Shown: positions 10,846-21,292, counted from the stretch's first letter. The stretch: 64,000 nucleotides of DNA from CAIWHR01 sp963846855 (GCA_963846855.1 CAWJXK010000003.1:1-64000); one strand, 5' to 3'. Program-made: numbers and translations. Notes: generated by a model not told the origin, from the sequence alone.

Positions 10846-11613
10846 ATGGAAACCCTGACTGAGCTCTATGCCGCCCATTCCGGCAAGGTGAGCGACAAGT
10901 GGCAGCTCTACCTTCGCGTCTACGAAGAGCTCTTCTCCGGCCGGAGAGCGGATGCCTGTCGCCTGCTGGAGATAGGCATTCAGAACGGCGGGTCCCTCGC
11001 GCTCTGGGCGAAGTACTTCCCGAACGCAGAGCACATCGTTGGCTGCGACATCGATCCCGCTTGCAAGGCTCTAGCCTATGACGATGCACGGATCCGCATC
11101 GTCGCCGCCGATGCCAATTCGCCGGAGGCCATGAACCAGATCGATTCCATCAGCAATGCGTTCGACATTGTCATCGACGATGGCTCGCACGTTCCCCGCG
11201 ACGTGATCGCCTCGTTCCTGAACTATTTCCCACGCCTTTCGCCTGGCGGACTGTACGTCGCCGAAGACCTGCACTGCGACTATCTCGCAAGCCACGACGG
11301 CGGAATTCTTGAGCCGCACACCGCTACCAACTTTTTCGTTTGCCTCGTGAAGTTGATGAGCCGGACGTATTGGCGAGATCAACTGTCTCCGAAGGACTTC
11401 GCGAAGCCGTTCTTCGGCGGCGGTCCGCTGCCGCGCTTTGTGAAGGAAGATTGGATCGAATCGATCACGTTTCTCGATTCGTTGGTGGTGGTGCGACGCG
11501 CGTTGACTCCGGGAGGATCCCGTCTGGGAAACAGGGTAATCGTCGGCGATGCGGCGATCGTGTGTCCGGATATCCTCCGAATCCGCCGGGACCTCGAACG
11601 GAAGGTTCGTTGA
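10846..11613 (+). CDS. Class I SAM-dependent methyltransferase
   Basis: A 255-residue protein with a Rossmann methyltransferase start, LLEIGIQNGGSLALWAKYF (motif I) at about residues 41-60, then VGCDIDP (acidic residue for SAM ribose) and FDIVIDDGSH (motif post-I/II), then LSPGGLYVAEDLH. This pattern fits the methyltransferase_24/cephalosporin-hydroxylase-like group found in O-antigen and other sugar-decoration clusters. It lies between two TPR glycosyltransferases on the same strand, so a sugar or glycan O-methylation is plausible. The acceptor cannot be read from the sequence. Confidence 0.75.
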   Translation: METLTELYAAHSGKVSDKWQLYLRVYEELFSGRRADACRLLEIGIQNGGSLALWAKYFPNAEHIVGCDIDPACKALAYDDARIRIVAADANSPEAMNQIDSISNAFDIVIDDGSHVPRDVIASFLNYFPRLSPGGLYVAEDLHCDYLASHDGGILEPHTATNFFVCLVKLMSRTYWRDQLSPKDFAKPFFGGGPLPRFVKEDWIESITFLDSLVVVRRALTPGGSRLGNRVIVGDAAIVCPDILRIRRDLERKVR

Positions 11614-11635
11614 CGCGGTCGTTCGCCCTCGAAAG

Positions 11636-13712
11636 ATGCACGATCCATCGAACGAGCCGGATGGTCTGGCAGTGCTCAACGCAGCGTTCAAGGCTTGGCA
11701 GCGCGGGGACGCGGCAACGGCCGAATCGCAATGCCGGCAGGCAATCGCGCTTGGTCAGGACGATGCGCGAGCGTGGACGCTGCTCGGGAGCGCTCTGCGG
11801 GAGCGCGATCCGGCCGCCGCAGAAGCGGCATTGCGCCGCGCCGTCGAGCTCGATCCGCGGTTTCCGGACGCGCATTTTCAGACGGGCAACCTGCATCGCC
11901 TGCGCGGTGAGTTCGACGCCGCAGTCGAATCCTACCGGCACGCTCTGGCCCTGGCGTCCTCGAACGCGAACGTAATGAACAACCTCGCGCTCGCCCTCGA
12001 CGGAAGGGGAGACCGCGAGGCTGCAATCGGGGTCTGGCGGGATGCGCTGCGCCACACGACCCGGCCACCGGCAATCCGAAGCCAATCTTGCCCATGCGCT
12101 CGCGCGCGCCGGACGCCATCGCGAGGCATCCATTATTTGCGCGGAGCATCTGCGTCGGTTTCCCGACGCCGAAGCGAGCATGTGGGCCCAGCAGGGTATT
12201 TGCCTGTATCGCCTGGGAGATCACCCGGGCTCGAATTCATGCTTCGAACGATCCCTCGCCCTCGCACCCAACGACACGTCGATACTGGTGAACATCGCAT
12301 CGACGCTGAGCGAGGCGCATGACTTCGCCGGCGCCGAGGCAATATTTTCACGCGTCGTGTCGAGGAAGCCCCGCAATCTGTATGCGTCGACGATGCTGGC
12401 GCACTGCCGGCAGCACCTTTGCATGTGGACGGGACTCACCGCGCTGCACGAAGCGATCCTGGGCGAAATCGATCGGCGCGAAGCGGCCAATGCTCTCGCC
12501 AATCCGTTCGCGACACTCGCCATGCCGCTGCCTGCGGCGACGCAGCTTCGAATTGCGCGCAAATGGACCCAGTCGCAAGTCAAGACGGAGGCCACCACCG
12601 TGAACGCGCCGTGTCGGAAACCGACGCCGGGCGCGCGGCTGCGCATTGGCTATGTGTCTTCCGATTTTCGAACCCATGCGGTCGCATCCCTGCTGGTCGA
12701 AGTATGGGAGAGGCACGACCGCACGCGGATCGAGACGTTCGCCTATTCGATCGGACCGCCCGAATCAACGCCGCTGCGGCAGCGCATCGAAGCCGCATTC
12801 GACCACTTCTGCGACTGCGCCGACGAGCCCGTCGGCAAGACCGCCGAGCGCATCCGGAGCGACGGCATCGACGTGCTGATCGATCTCAACGGCCATACAA
12901 CCCTGTGCCGTCCGCAGATCTTCGCCCTGCGACCGGCACGGGTGCAGATCCAGTGGCTCGGGTTTCTCGGCAGCATGGGTGCCGATTTCATCGATTACGT
13001 TCTCACCGACCGTATTGCGACGCCCCCCGACGCGCAGGTCAATTTCACGGAGCGGTTCCTCTACCTTGAAAATTGCTATTGCCCGAGCGACACCCGACGC
13101 GAGGTTTCGCCGGGGACGCAGGTGCGAGCGGCAAGCGGGCTTCCGCCGGAGGGTTTCGTCTTCTGCTGCTTCAACAACGTGTACAAGATTCTCCCGAACG
13201 TATTCGATGTGTGGATGCGGCTGCTCCATGCAATCCCGGAAAGCGTGCTATGGCTCACGACCGGCGATCCGGCGGTCTGCGCCAATCTCCGGCTCGAGGC
13301 CGCGCATCGCGAGATCGAAGGGTCGCGCCTGGTGTTCGCCCCGGCAGTTCCGCTTCCCGAACACCTTGCGCGGCACGCGCTGGCGGACCTGTTTCTCGAC
13401 ACGACGCCCTATAACGCAGGCACGACCGCGAACGACGCGCTGTTGATGGGGTTGCCGGTGCTGACAACGCTGGGGGCGACCATGGCGAGTCGCGTCGCGG
13501 CGAGTCAGCTGACAGCGATCGGGCTGCCGGAACTCATAGCGGCAGACCTGGCGGCGTACGAGGGCACGGCGCTCAGGCTCGCAGGGCATCCTGACGAGTT
13601 ATCCGCGCTGCGCGCGCGCCTGTCGGCCAACCGCAGCACGCACCCGCTGTTCGACATGACCCGATTCACCCTCAACCTCGAGGCGTTGCTCGCGCGTGTC
13701 GCGGCCGCCTGA
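11636..13712 (+). CDS. TPR-GT41 (SPINDLY/OGT-like) glycosyltransferase, one frameshift
   Basis: The N-terminus (from ATG 11636) has TPR units in one frame. Near 12045-12075 the reading must move by one base, after which TPRs and a full GT41 domain continue to 13712 (total about 690 residues). GT41 marks include GYVSSDFRTHAV with the conserved His, VLIDLNGHTTLCRPQIF, PARVQIQWLGFLGSMG and LFLDTTPYNAGTTANDALLMGLPV. The family uses nucleotide sugars to glycosylate proteins or glycans. A downstream frame opens at ATG 12042, but it would lose the first TPRs. The break may be an assembly error or a real mutation. Confidence 0.75.
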
Positions 13713-13738
13713 ACCGCGCGCGTTGCCGCGTACCGCGC

Positions 13739-15880
13739 TCACCGATCAACGGCAGACACCAGGCTCTCCAGAGCGTCGGCGAGTGCCCCGACCGGCGCGC
13801 GATCGCCGAACACACGGCCACTCTCGTCGTTGATCCGCGCGCGCAGCGATGCCCGCCACGGCGCGTCCCCCGCAAGGCGCGCGGCGATGCGAACGTAATC
13901 CTTCGCGTCGGCGGCAATGAGCTCGTCGAGGCCCATTCGCGAAAGCATCGCGGCGCTTTGCCGGCCGCGCATGAACCGCCCCGGCAACGTCACGATCGGA
14001 AGACCGGCCGCGAGCGCATCGAGGCTCGTGTTGCCGCCGGACCAGCGCTGGGTGTCGAGCATCGCGTCGCACACCGCGTTGACGCGCAGGAAATCGTCAT
14101 GCCCGCATTGACGCAGGAAGACGACCCGATCGTCCACGCTGAGCCCCTCGCGTGCGAACGCGACGGAAAGCCGCGCCCTGAATTTCTCGGTGAGCTTCGG
14201 ATGCCGGCCTTCGAACAGCACGAGCTGCGCGGCCGGGACGGTCTCGAGCACGCAGGCGAACAGTGCGTCGTTGTCGGGATGGATCTTGAACAGCGATTGC
14301 GGGCACAGCAGCAGCGGAATGCCTTCGCGGAGACCCATGTGCTTCCGCGACGCGTCGCCCGGCACCACGGGCCTCGCATAGTCGGTGCCGATTCCCGGCA
14401 GGCGCACGAGCCGTTCGCTGTAGTGCGCGTCGCCGTCCGGGGGCTCCATCTCGCCGCATGTGAAATACGCATCGATCGTCGCGTGCCCGGTGGTCACCGG
14501 GTGACCCCATCCGGCGCATTGCACCGGCGCGAGACGCAGCGCGGCGAGCGCGAAAGACGTGACGTCCATCCCAAGTTCCGGGTAGACGAGGATGTCGAGC
14601 GCGTCAGCGCGGATCGAGGCGGCGATGGCGGATGGCATCATCGCCGCGCCCGGAAACGTGCGCACGCGATCAACGTGGTCGGCAAGCCCGGACAGGTAAG
14701 GCGTCAGGTCGCGCCGCAGGTGATAGACGAATATCTCGAAGCGCGAGCGGTCGAGCCCCGTGATCCAGCTCCGGAAATAGAGTCCCGCGGTTCCATCGCT
14801 GAAGAACGCGGACGCGAAGCCGATGCGGATGCGATGACCGGTCGTCGACTTGCGCGGTGGCGCGCGCCACTCCGGCCCCGTCGCATCGATCGCCCGGGCG
14901 GCGAGCGCGGCAAAGCGCTGCTGCAGCTCGCGATCGTCCTCCCCCTGATAGGCGAGCAGGAAGTTGGTCCAGCGCAGGTCGTCGATGACCTCGACGGCGC
15001 TGCGTCCGCGCACGCGCGCCGCAATATCGGTCTCGAGACGGGCAATGCCTTCGCCGTAGGCCGCGCGCGCGGTCGCGGGCTCCTTGCCGTCGGCATACAC
15101 CATGGGGAGCGTCAGCGCCTCGCCGAACGCGAGCCGCAGCGACTGTGGCCGAATCCTGAGGCCTGCGCGATACGCCTCGCGGGCGGCATCGACGTCGCCG
15201 CGCTCGGCGAAAACGCCTCCCAGCTGCAGCAGCACGATCGCGTCGTCCGGCGAAGCGCGCGCCGCGCGGGTATAGCCATCGATGGCCGCATCGAGGTTGC
15301 CGCGCTGCCGCTCGAGATGCGCGATCGACTGCATCGTCGCCGGATCCGGTTTGAGGGCGAGCGCACGCGCATAGGCGTCGCGCGCGCCGGCGTCGTCGCC
15401 GATGTCGAGCAGCATCGCGCCGAGGTTGTTCCATGCCAGCGCATAGTCCGGCTTCGCCTCGACCGCCCGCCGCGTCGCCGCGACGGCCTCCACGAAGCGT
15501 CCCGTCGTGCGCAGCGCGTTGCCGAGATTGCTCCACGCACGCGCGTATTTCGGATCGATGGTCACGGCGCTCCTGAACGCTTCGACGGCCCCCTGCATGT
15601 CGCCAGTGTCGATCAGCAGGATGCCGAGCGTGTTCTGCGCGCGCGCGTCGCGCGCCTCGATGGCCAGCGCGGCGCGGACGTCCTCGATCGCCTGTTTCAT
15701 CTCCCGCATCGCCTCGCGCGCCTGTGATCGCATCAGCAGCGCGTGCCGACATTCGCCGCGCGTGGCGCCGGCGCGCGCCAGTATCGCGGACATCAGCGCG
15801 GCCGCCGCCGCGGGATTGCCCGCGCCGATCAACGTCTCCGCCTGCGCAAAGCGCGGATCGGGCTTCCCCGCGTCAGCCAT
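13739..15880 (-). CDS. TPR-GT41-like glycosyltransferase lacking the usual His
   Basis: A 713-residue protein. TPR units fill about residues 1-260 (repeating YARAWSNLGNAL, YALAWNNLGAML). A GT41-type domain follows: RIRIGFASAFFSDGTAGLYF, DALDILVYPELGMD, CAGWGHPVTTG, then LCPQSLFKIHPDND and DTQRWSGGNTSLDALAAGLP. The spot where OGT/SPINDLY proteins carry a conserved His after GY.S.DF reads SDGTAG here, so donor handling may differ or the enzyme may be altered. The ATG at 15880 is chosen because the previous gene ends at 15873 (8-nt overlap, coupled translation). It converges with the preceding GT41 gene, 26 nt away. Confidence 0.75.
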   Translation of the reverse strand: MADAGKPDPRFAQAETLIGAGNPAAAAALMSAILARAGATRGECRHALLMRSQAREAMREMKQAIEDVRAALAIEARDARAQNTLGILLIDTGDMQGAVEAFRSAVTIDPKYARAWSNLGNALRTTGRFVEAVAATRRAVEAKPDYALAWNNLGAMLLDIGDDAGARDAYARALALKPDPATMQSIAHLERQRGNLDAAIDGYTRAARASPDDAIVLLQLGGVFAERGDVDAAREAYRAGLRIRPQSLRLAFGEALTLPMVYADGKEPATARAAYGEGIARLETDIAARVRGRSAVEVIDDLRWTNFLLAYQGEDDRELQQRFAALAARAIDATGPEWRAPPRKSTTGHRIRIGFASAFFSDGTAGLYFRSWITGLDRSRFEIFVYHLRRDLTPYLSGLADHVDRVRTFPGAAMMPSAIAASIRADALDILVYPELGMDVTSFALAALRLAPVQCAGWGHPVTTGHATIDAYFTCGEMEPPDGDAHYSERLVRLPGIGTDYARPVVPGDASRKHMGLREGIPLLLCPQSLFKIHPDNDALFACVLETVPAAQLVLFEGRHPKLTEKFRARLSVAFAREGLSVDDRVVFLRQCGHDDFLRVNAVCDAMLDTQRWSGGNTSLDALAAGLPIVTLPGRFMRGRQSAAMLSRMGLDELIAADAKDYVRIAARLAGDAPWRASLRARINDESGRVFGDRAPVGALADALESLVSAVDR

Positions 15881-18800
15881 CGGCCCGCGCTCCGGCGCTC
15901 GCCAGTGCCTCCGGCGCGCGCATTGCAAGAGCTTCGACATACGCGCGCTCGAGCGCCCGCGTGTGGCCAACGCGGTCGGTGAGCGCGGAGCGGGCGATGC
16001 CGGCCCGGATGCGCTCGCGCACGTCGCGCATGAATTCAGCGTCGTTCGCAAGGCGGGCCGCGATGTCGACGTACTCGCGGCCGCTTTGCGCGACCGTCTC
16101 GGTGACGCCGAGGTTCGCCAGGATCGAATACGCGGTGCGCTCGCCGTGCCGCTTGCCGAGCAGCGTCACGACCGGGACGCCGGCGTCGAGCGGCTCCAGC
16201 ACCCCGTTGACCCCGCCATAGGGCATGGTGTCGACGACGAAATCGACGATCGCGTAGCGGGCCATGGCCTCTGCTTCGCCCTTCCCCGGCGAAATGAAGA
16301 GCAGCCGGTCGGGCGCGATTCCCCCGGCGGCGGTGAGGCGCAGATAGAGCTGGCGCAGCGCGGGATAGAAAGGCGAGAACGCGAGCTTTGCCGCGGGGAT
16401 TCGCGCCAGCACCTCGCGCCACAGCGCGACGCAGCGGCGCGTCAGCTTGAGCGCGCTCGAAAATGCGCCGATGACGATCGTGTCTTCCGAGATGCCGAGG
16501 GTGGCGCGATGATAGGGGTGCTCAACCGCCGCCTCGATGTGGCGATACGGGTACAGACACCCGTCCATCACCAGCAGCGGCTCGATTTGCGTCGCCGCGT
16601 TTTCGGGGACATCGGCGAAGCGATCGGTCAGCTTGAAGTCGATCGTCGAGAGGCCGACGGTTCCGGAACTCGCGACATGCGTGATCTGCACGCGCGCCGG
16701 CTTGGCGGCGAGGATCCCCGGCTTCGCTCCCATCGTATGCGTCGACAGGTCGACGAGCACGTCGAGATCGTCCTGCGCAATCGCCTCCGCGGCCGCTCGC
16801 TCCGCAACGCCCCACAGCGGCGAAAACTTGTGCGCGATGCCGCGAAAGCGCGCAGTCCATTCGTCGTCGACCGGCGAGAGCGAGTAGAAATGGAGCTCGA
16901 ATCGCTCGCGGTCGTGGTGCTCTACGGCCGACCACACCATCTTTCCCATCACGTGGTTGCGCAGGTCGGCAGACAGATAGCCGATCCGCAACGGGCCGGG
17001 CCGCCGCGCCTCGGGTCGCGGCAACGGATCGCCGTAGACGCGCCGCGCCGCGGCGTCGTAGACGTGCGCGAGCTTGAGAATGAGGTCAGGCTCGACGTCC
17101 ACGTACAGCAGCAGATAGAGGAGTTGCTCCAGCGCGTCGACGAGCTCCACCTCGTCGATCACCACGAAACGGTCGTTGCGCAATCCGTCGATGTAATGCT
17201 CGAGCCTGTTGAAATCGGCGAGGTACTGGCAGGCCTCGATCGCCTGCACCGCCACCGGCAGCGCCCTCGGGTGTCGCGCCGCGAACTGCCGGAAATGGGC
17301 GATGAATTCGTCGACGTGCGCGCCCGCGATCAACGCCTCGCCGCGATACTTCCACGCGGTGATGTTGCCTGGATCCGCCTTCAGCACCTCGGTGAACGCC
17401 TCGGCGGCGCCCTCGTGGACGCCCTGCTTCTGGAACAGCACGCCGAGATTGAAATGCGCCGCCACGAGGTCGGGCCGCAGCGCCAGCGCGCGCTGATACG
17501 CGCGGGCGGCCTCGGCGACGTCGTCCGCCATCTGCAGCGCGACGCCATGATGGAAATGTGTTTCGCCGTCGGTCGGCTCGACACGCAATGCGTCGGCGAA
17601 CGCCGCCGCGGCGCGAATGCCGTCGCGACGCGCGATCGCGGCCTGCCCCAGCGCGCGTAACACGACGGCGTTGCCGGGACTGCGCGCAAGGCCTTCCTCC
17701 CCGACCCTTGCCGCGGTCTCGTGCTCATCCAGAGCGGAAGCAGCGCGCATCGCGGCGACGCGGGCGTCGACATATCCGGGAGCGGCGTCGATCGCGGCCG
17801 AGAACGACGCCAACGCGCCTTGCAAGTCGCCCGAATCGCGGCGCGCGACTCCCACGAGATGCAGCGCCGGCGCGAACCCGGGCTGTTGCGCCAGCACGCT
17901 CTCGTATTGCGCGATCGCGCCGTCGCGATTGCCTTCCTGATGCAGGCGCACCGCGGCGTCCCATTGCCGCGCGATCGACGCGACGTCCGCGGGGCAATCA
18001 CGCGTGAAGTCGTGCGCGCCACGATCCGCCCGCAGCAATGCGGCGAGCGCCGCGGGATCGGCTGTGACGCGGTCGATCAGCGGGGCCTCGTTCCGGCACC
18101 GGAGCGATGCGACCGTGAAACAGGTCCGCGCGGGCCGCCGCGCGAGGAGCGGACCGGTCATCGCCGTCATGCCGACGAGGTCGACGATGACATCGGGGTC
18201 GCGCGCAGCAACGATTCGCGCCGCCGCGGCGTCCGGATTCGCCGGCAGCGCGAGGCCCGTCGAATTGTCGATCGCGGGCGGCGACGCCGCGCCGATGGTC
18301 GCGAAGACGACGTCGAATTCGGCGTCGGGGAGCGCACGAATAGCGGCAAGGTCGGCGTCGCTCGCGCCGTCATCGGCCACGAGTACGACGACGCGCCAAC
18401 GCGTACCTGCCGTGCGCACCGGCCAGAGCAGCGGCACCGGGGCGGCAAACGTCGCCGCGCAAAGCTGCGCGTAAATGCCCGCCAGCGTGCGCGCCGCCAC
18501 GGCGTCGAACGAAGCGACCGCGTACGCGGCGCGGCGCAGCAGCTCGTGATCCTCCGGCGCATGGTTTCGCGCGCAGGCGATCGCGACGAGCCGCGCGCGG
18601 ATCGCGGGATCGGCGCCCGCATTGCGGGCGACATGCTCGAGCGCCAGCACGAGCAATCGCGGCACGGCGCTGCCGAGCGCGTCCGGTGACGAGGCGATGC
18701 GATCGAGGAGCGCGTCGCGCGCGGCACTGGCCGGCGCATGCTCGAGTGCCAGTGCCAGTGGCCCTGCGAGCGTCGGGATCGCGAGCAGCGACGGCTCGCG

Positions 18801-19214
18801 CACGATCAACGCGTCGATGGCCCGTGCCGGCGCGGGATCCGCGGGTTCTCCCGTCAGCAGCGCACCTGTTCCGAGGATGAGCGCAGCGCGCGCGTCCTTC
18901 GGCATGAGCACCTGCACGCGCGCGGCGGCGGCGATCGCGCCCGGGGTATCGCCCAGCGCGAGCAGCGCCTCGGCGACGGCCTGCAGCGGCGCCGCATGAT
19001 TGGGAACGATCCGTGTCGCCTCGCGCCACGCGGCGAGGGCCTCGGGCAGCCGGCCCAGCTGCCATTGCGCTTCGCCCGTCGCGAAGTGCGGATCGGATGC
19101 GCGGATGTCCAGCCGGGCGGCGCGATGAAAACAGAGGATCGCGTCGATCGGCCGGCCTTCGCGCTGGTGCGCGCGGCCGCGGTCCATCCATTGCTCGTAT
19201 TCGGGCGTGGACAT
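15873..19214 (-). CDS. Large TPR protein with a degenerate and a complete GT41 domain
   Basis: A 1113-residue protein starting MSTPEYEQWMDRGRAHQREG. It has TPRs at about 1-130, and a central part around 280-400 with a remnant GT41-like segment (DPDVIVDLVGMTAMTGPLL, RRPARTCFTVAS). A second TPR block follows at about 425-620, then a full GT41 domain at about 720-1100 with GYLSADLRNHVMGKM (His kept), VLVDLSTHTMGAKPGIL, PARVQITHVASSGTVG and VDTMPYGGVNGVLEPLDAGVP. It looks like a fusion or duplication of two TPR-OGT proteins in which only the second catalytic part is intact. It overlaps the next gene by 8 nt, forming a two-gene operon. The frame stays open upstream to 20390, but that part is antisense to a methyltransferase and is rejected. 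Confidence 0.75.
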   Translation of the reverse strand: MSTPEYEQWMDRGRAHQREGRPIDAILCFHRAARLDIRASDPHFATGEAQWQLGRLPEALAAWREATRIVPNHAAPLQAVAEALLALGDTPGAIAAAARVQVLMPKDARAALILGTGALLTGEPADPAPARAIDALIVREPSLLAIPTLAGPLALALEHAPASAARDALLDRIASSPDALGSAVPRLLVLALEHVARNAGADPAIRARLVAIACARNHAPEDHELLRRAAYAVASFDAVAARTLAGIYAQLCAATFAAPVPLLWPVRTAGTRWRVVVLVADDGASDADLAAIRALPDAEFDVVFATIGAASPPAIDNSTGLALPANPDAAAARIVAARDPDVIVDLVGMTAMTGPLLARRPARTCFTVASLRCRNEAPLIDRVTADPAALAALLRADRGAHDFTRDCPADVASIARQWDAAVRLHQEGNRDGAIAQYESVLAQQPGFAPALHLVGVARRDSGDLQGALASFSAAIDAAPGYVDARVAAMRAASALDEHETAARVGEEGLARSPGNAVVLRALGQAAIARRDGIRAAAAFADALRVEPTDGETHFHHGVALQMADDVAEAARAYQRALALRPDLVAAHFNLGVLFQKQGVHEGAAEAFTEVLKADPGNITAWKYRGEALIAGAHVDEFIAHFRQFAARHPRALPVAVQAIEACQYLADFNRLEHYIDGLRNDRFVVIDEVELVDALEQLLYLLLYVDVEPDLILKLAHVYDAAARRVYGDPLPRPEARRPGPLRIGYLSADLRNHVMGKMVWSAVEHHDRERFELHFYSLSPVDDEWTARFRGIAHKFSPLWGVAERAAAEAIAQDDLDVLVDLSTHTMGAKPGILAAKPARVQITHVASSGTVGLSTIDFKLTDRFADVPENAATQIEPLLVMDGCLYPYRHIEAAVEHPYHRATLGISEDTIVIGAFSSALKLTRRCVALWREVLARIPAAKLAFSPFYPALRQLYLRLTAAGGIAPDRLLFISPGKGEAEAMARYAIVDFVVDTMPYGGVNGVLEPLDAGVPVVTLLGKRHGERTAYSILANLGVTETVAQSGREYVDIAARLANDAEFMRDVRERIRAGIARSALTDRVGHTRALERAYVEALAMRAPEALASAGARADG

Positions 19215-19601
19215 CAGCGAACGTCGACGCGACGGTTGACGGCCCGCCGCACCATGACCTCTTTCCGCACGCTCAACGCGGAGGCAGCAATCGTGCGCGG
19301 GCGGCGGCCGCGACGCGCTCCCGCATCGCGCGGATGCCGGCCCGCGTCGCCGTCCGCGAGGGAGAGCGCGAACGCACGAGAGGAATGGAGTTCGTCGGAC
19401 ATCGGCAATGCGGGAAATCGGGTGCGCCAGCGCGGCCCGCGGACGGACGGCAGGCCTCGAATCGTGCGCCGCCAACGCGAAAGTCCGCATTTTATCGGAT
19501 ACCGGCTCGCCCGGGCGCGCCGCGCCGGGGCAAGTGCGCCCATGACGCGCGATCGGCATGCGCGGCCATAGTAAACTTGCAGCATTCACGGAACCGACGC
19601 A
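19215..19601. other. Divergent intergenic region, no gene seen
   Basis: 387 nt lie between the divergent starts of the large TPR-GT41 protein and a methyltransferase. It must hold promoters for both directions. A possible -10 for the rightward gene lies in ATAGTAAACT near 19568, but no convincing -35 was found. Confidence 0.4.
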
Positions 19602-20363
19602 ATGAACGCCCCCGACCTCCTCCGCCAGGCGCACGCGCGCCGCTGGTTCTATGAATTCGACCTGCCCGACGGCACGACGACGCCGTCGTACCTCCCGGCG
19701 GGCGTCGCGCAGATCCACACGACGCGCCTCGCGATGCTCTGGAAGGCACTCGCCCCGCTCGCGGCGGCTGGATGGAACCGGCTCTCGGTGGTCGACGTCG
19801 CCTGCCACCAGGGGTACTTCTCGACGCACGTCGCGCGCAAGGGTTGCCGCGAGGTCGTCGCGGTCGACGCTCGCAGCGAGCACGTCGCCGACACGACGCT
19901 GATGGCCGGCGTGTACGGGCTTTCCAACCTGCGCGCCGTCGAAGGCGACATCGCAACGCTCGACGCGCACGCGCTCGGCACGTTCGACGTCGTGCTGATG
20001 CTGGGGCTCCTCTATCACGTCGAGAATCCCGTCGGCGCGCTTCGATTGGCGCGAGCGCTCGCAAGGCGCGCCTGCGTGATCGAGACGCAGGTGACGCCGA
20101 ACATGACCGGCGTCGTCGACTGGGGCGCTTGCACGTTCCAGCGCCAGATGGTCGGCAGCTTCGCGCTGATCGACGAGACCGACGAGACGCACGCACCGGA
20201 GGCCTCGACGACCGGCATCTGCCTCTGCCCCAGCTACGAGGCGCTGGTGTTCGTGCTGCACAAGGTCGGGTTCACGCGCGTCGAGCGCATCGCGCCGCCC
20301 GAAGGCGCGTACGAGCAGCTCGCGAGCGGCAAGCGCGTGATGGTCGTCGCGCACGTCGACTGA
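19602..20363 (+). CDS. SAM-dependent methyltransferase (CmoB-like fold)
   Basis: A 253-residue protein with motif I VVDVACHQGYFSTHVARKG (about residues 62-80), VVAVDARSEHV for the ribose-binding acidic residue, then EGDIATLD and FDVVLMLGLLYHVENP. The LGLLYHVENP segment resembles the tRNA U34 methyltransferase (CmoB)-type and related DUF1698 proteins, but length is shorter than CmoB and context is a glycan cluster. A sugar, lipid or glycan methyltransferase is therefore more likely than tRNA modification. It converges with the acyltransferase gene, 49 nt away. Confidence 0.75.
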   Translation: MNAPDLLRQAHARRWFYEFDLPDGTTTPSYLPAGVAQIHTTRLAMLWKALAPLAAAGWNRLSVVDVACHQGYFSTHVARKGCREVVAVDARSEHVADTTLMAGVYGLSNLRAVEGDIATLDAHALGTFDVVLMLGLLYHVENPVGALRLARALARRACVIETQVTPNMTGVVDWGACTFQRQMVGSFALIDETDETHAPEASTTGICLCPSYEALVFVLHKVGFTRVERIAPPEGAYEQLASGKRVMVVAHVD

Positions 20364-20412
20364 TCGCGCGCGGGGGCCGCAGTCGTCCACTCGGGACCGG
20401 CGGCAACGCGAA

Positions 20413-21292
20413 TCAGGTGACGAGCTGATGCGCGTACGGCCACATGTGCCACGCGGCCGTATCGCGCTCGATCAGGCGCTCGAGGTGCGCGGCGAGCGCG
20501 ATCGCCATCTCCATCGGATCCGTATAGACCTTCGCCGGCGCGATGCCAAGCCACCGCCTGCCGGTCGCGCGATCGGGACCGGCTGCGAACGTGACGACGG
20601 GGATTCCTCGCGCACAGGCCTGCGCGATCAGTCCGCGCGGCATCAGCAGCATCCGGCCGCGAAACGGCACCGCGATCTTCGAGCGCCCGGGCGGCAACGG
20701 CACGTCGCACAGCGCGACGATGCTCCCGCCGCGCTCCCACGCCGCGGCGATCTTGTCCGTCGCCCCGCCGGTATAGATCGCCGGCGCATGCGGCGGCGCG
20801 CTCGGTCGCGCGAATGCGCAGCCGCCCGTAGCGGCGGCGCCACGCGTCGGCGCCCGGCGCGTCGTCCTCGAGCGCACGGGCAAGGAAATGCGCTGGATGC
20901 CCTGACCGCGCGAGATGACGGAGCGCCCACAATCCCGCGCCCCAGTGACACGTGACGGCGAGGATCGGGCCGGTCGCCGGCCATGCGCCCTCGATCGAGA
21001 CGTTCGCGTCGATCCAGCCCGCACGCCGCGTCGACGCGATGAAGAGATCCGCATGATCGACGAGCTGCACGAGGCGCCAAGCGCGCCGCCAGCGAATCTC
21101 GTTCGGCGGCCGACCGCCGTCCTCGGGCAGATGCGTGCCGCTCAAGCCGCGCGCGTTGATCCACGCCTCCTCTTCGGCCGGAAAGCGCACGCGATCGCTG
21201 TTTGCGATCTTCTCCAGCAGCGCGAAGCCCGCCTGCGCCGGCAGCGTCGCGGCCAGCGCGGGCCATTGCCAATGCGTTTGGGCAGTGCTCAT
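20413..21292 (-). CDS. Lysophospholipid/lipid A-type acyltransferase-like protein, frameshifted
   Basis: The start at 21292 reads MSTAQTHWQWPALAATLPAQ. The region ILAVTCHWGAGLWALRHL holds a His-containing segment like the HX4 catalytic box of LpxL/LpxM-type acyltransferases, followed by an YGRLRIRATER stretch. Near 20795-20815 the frame must shift by one to continue (APAIYTGGATDKIAAAWERG, then GSIVALCDVPLPPGRSKIAV and RGLIAQACARGIPVVTFAAG) to the stop at 20413. Total length would be about 292 residues. It lies 65 nt downstream of the Wzt ATPase gene. It could acylate a glycan or lipid carrier product of the cluster. Confidence 0.65.

Noticed and set aside
13958..17660. Two long plus-strand frames opposite the TPR-GT41 genes
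   Set aside because: Their composition is that of reverse frames of TPR genes; the minus-strand frames carry clear domains.
19215..20390. N-terminal extension of the 1113-residue TPR-GT41 protein
   Set aside because: It runs antisense through the methyltransferase gene and is Arg-rich without domain likeness; ATG 19214 starts the TPR region.
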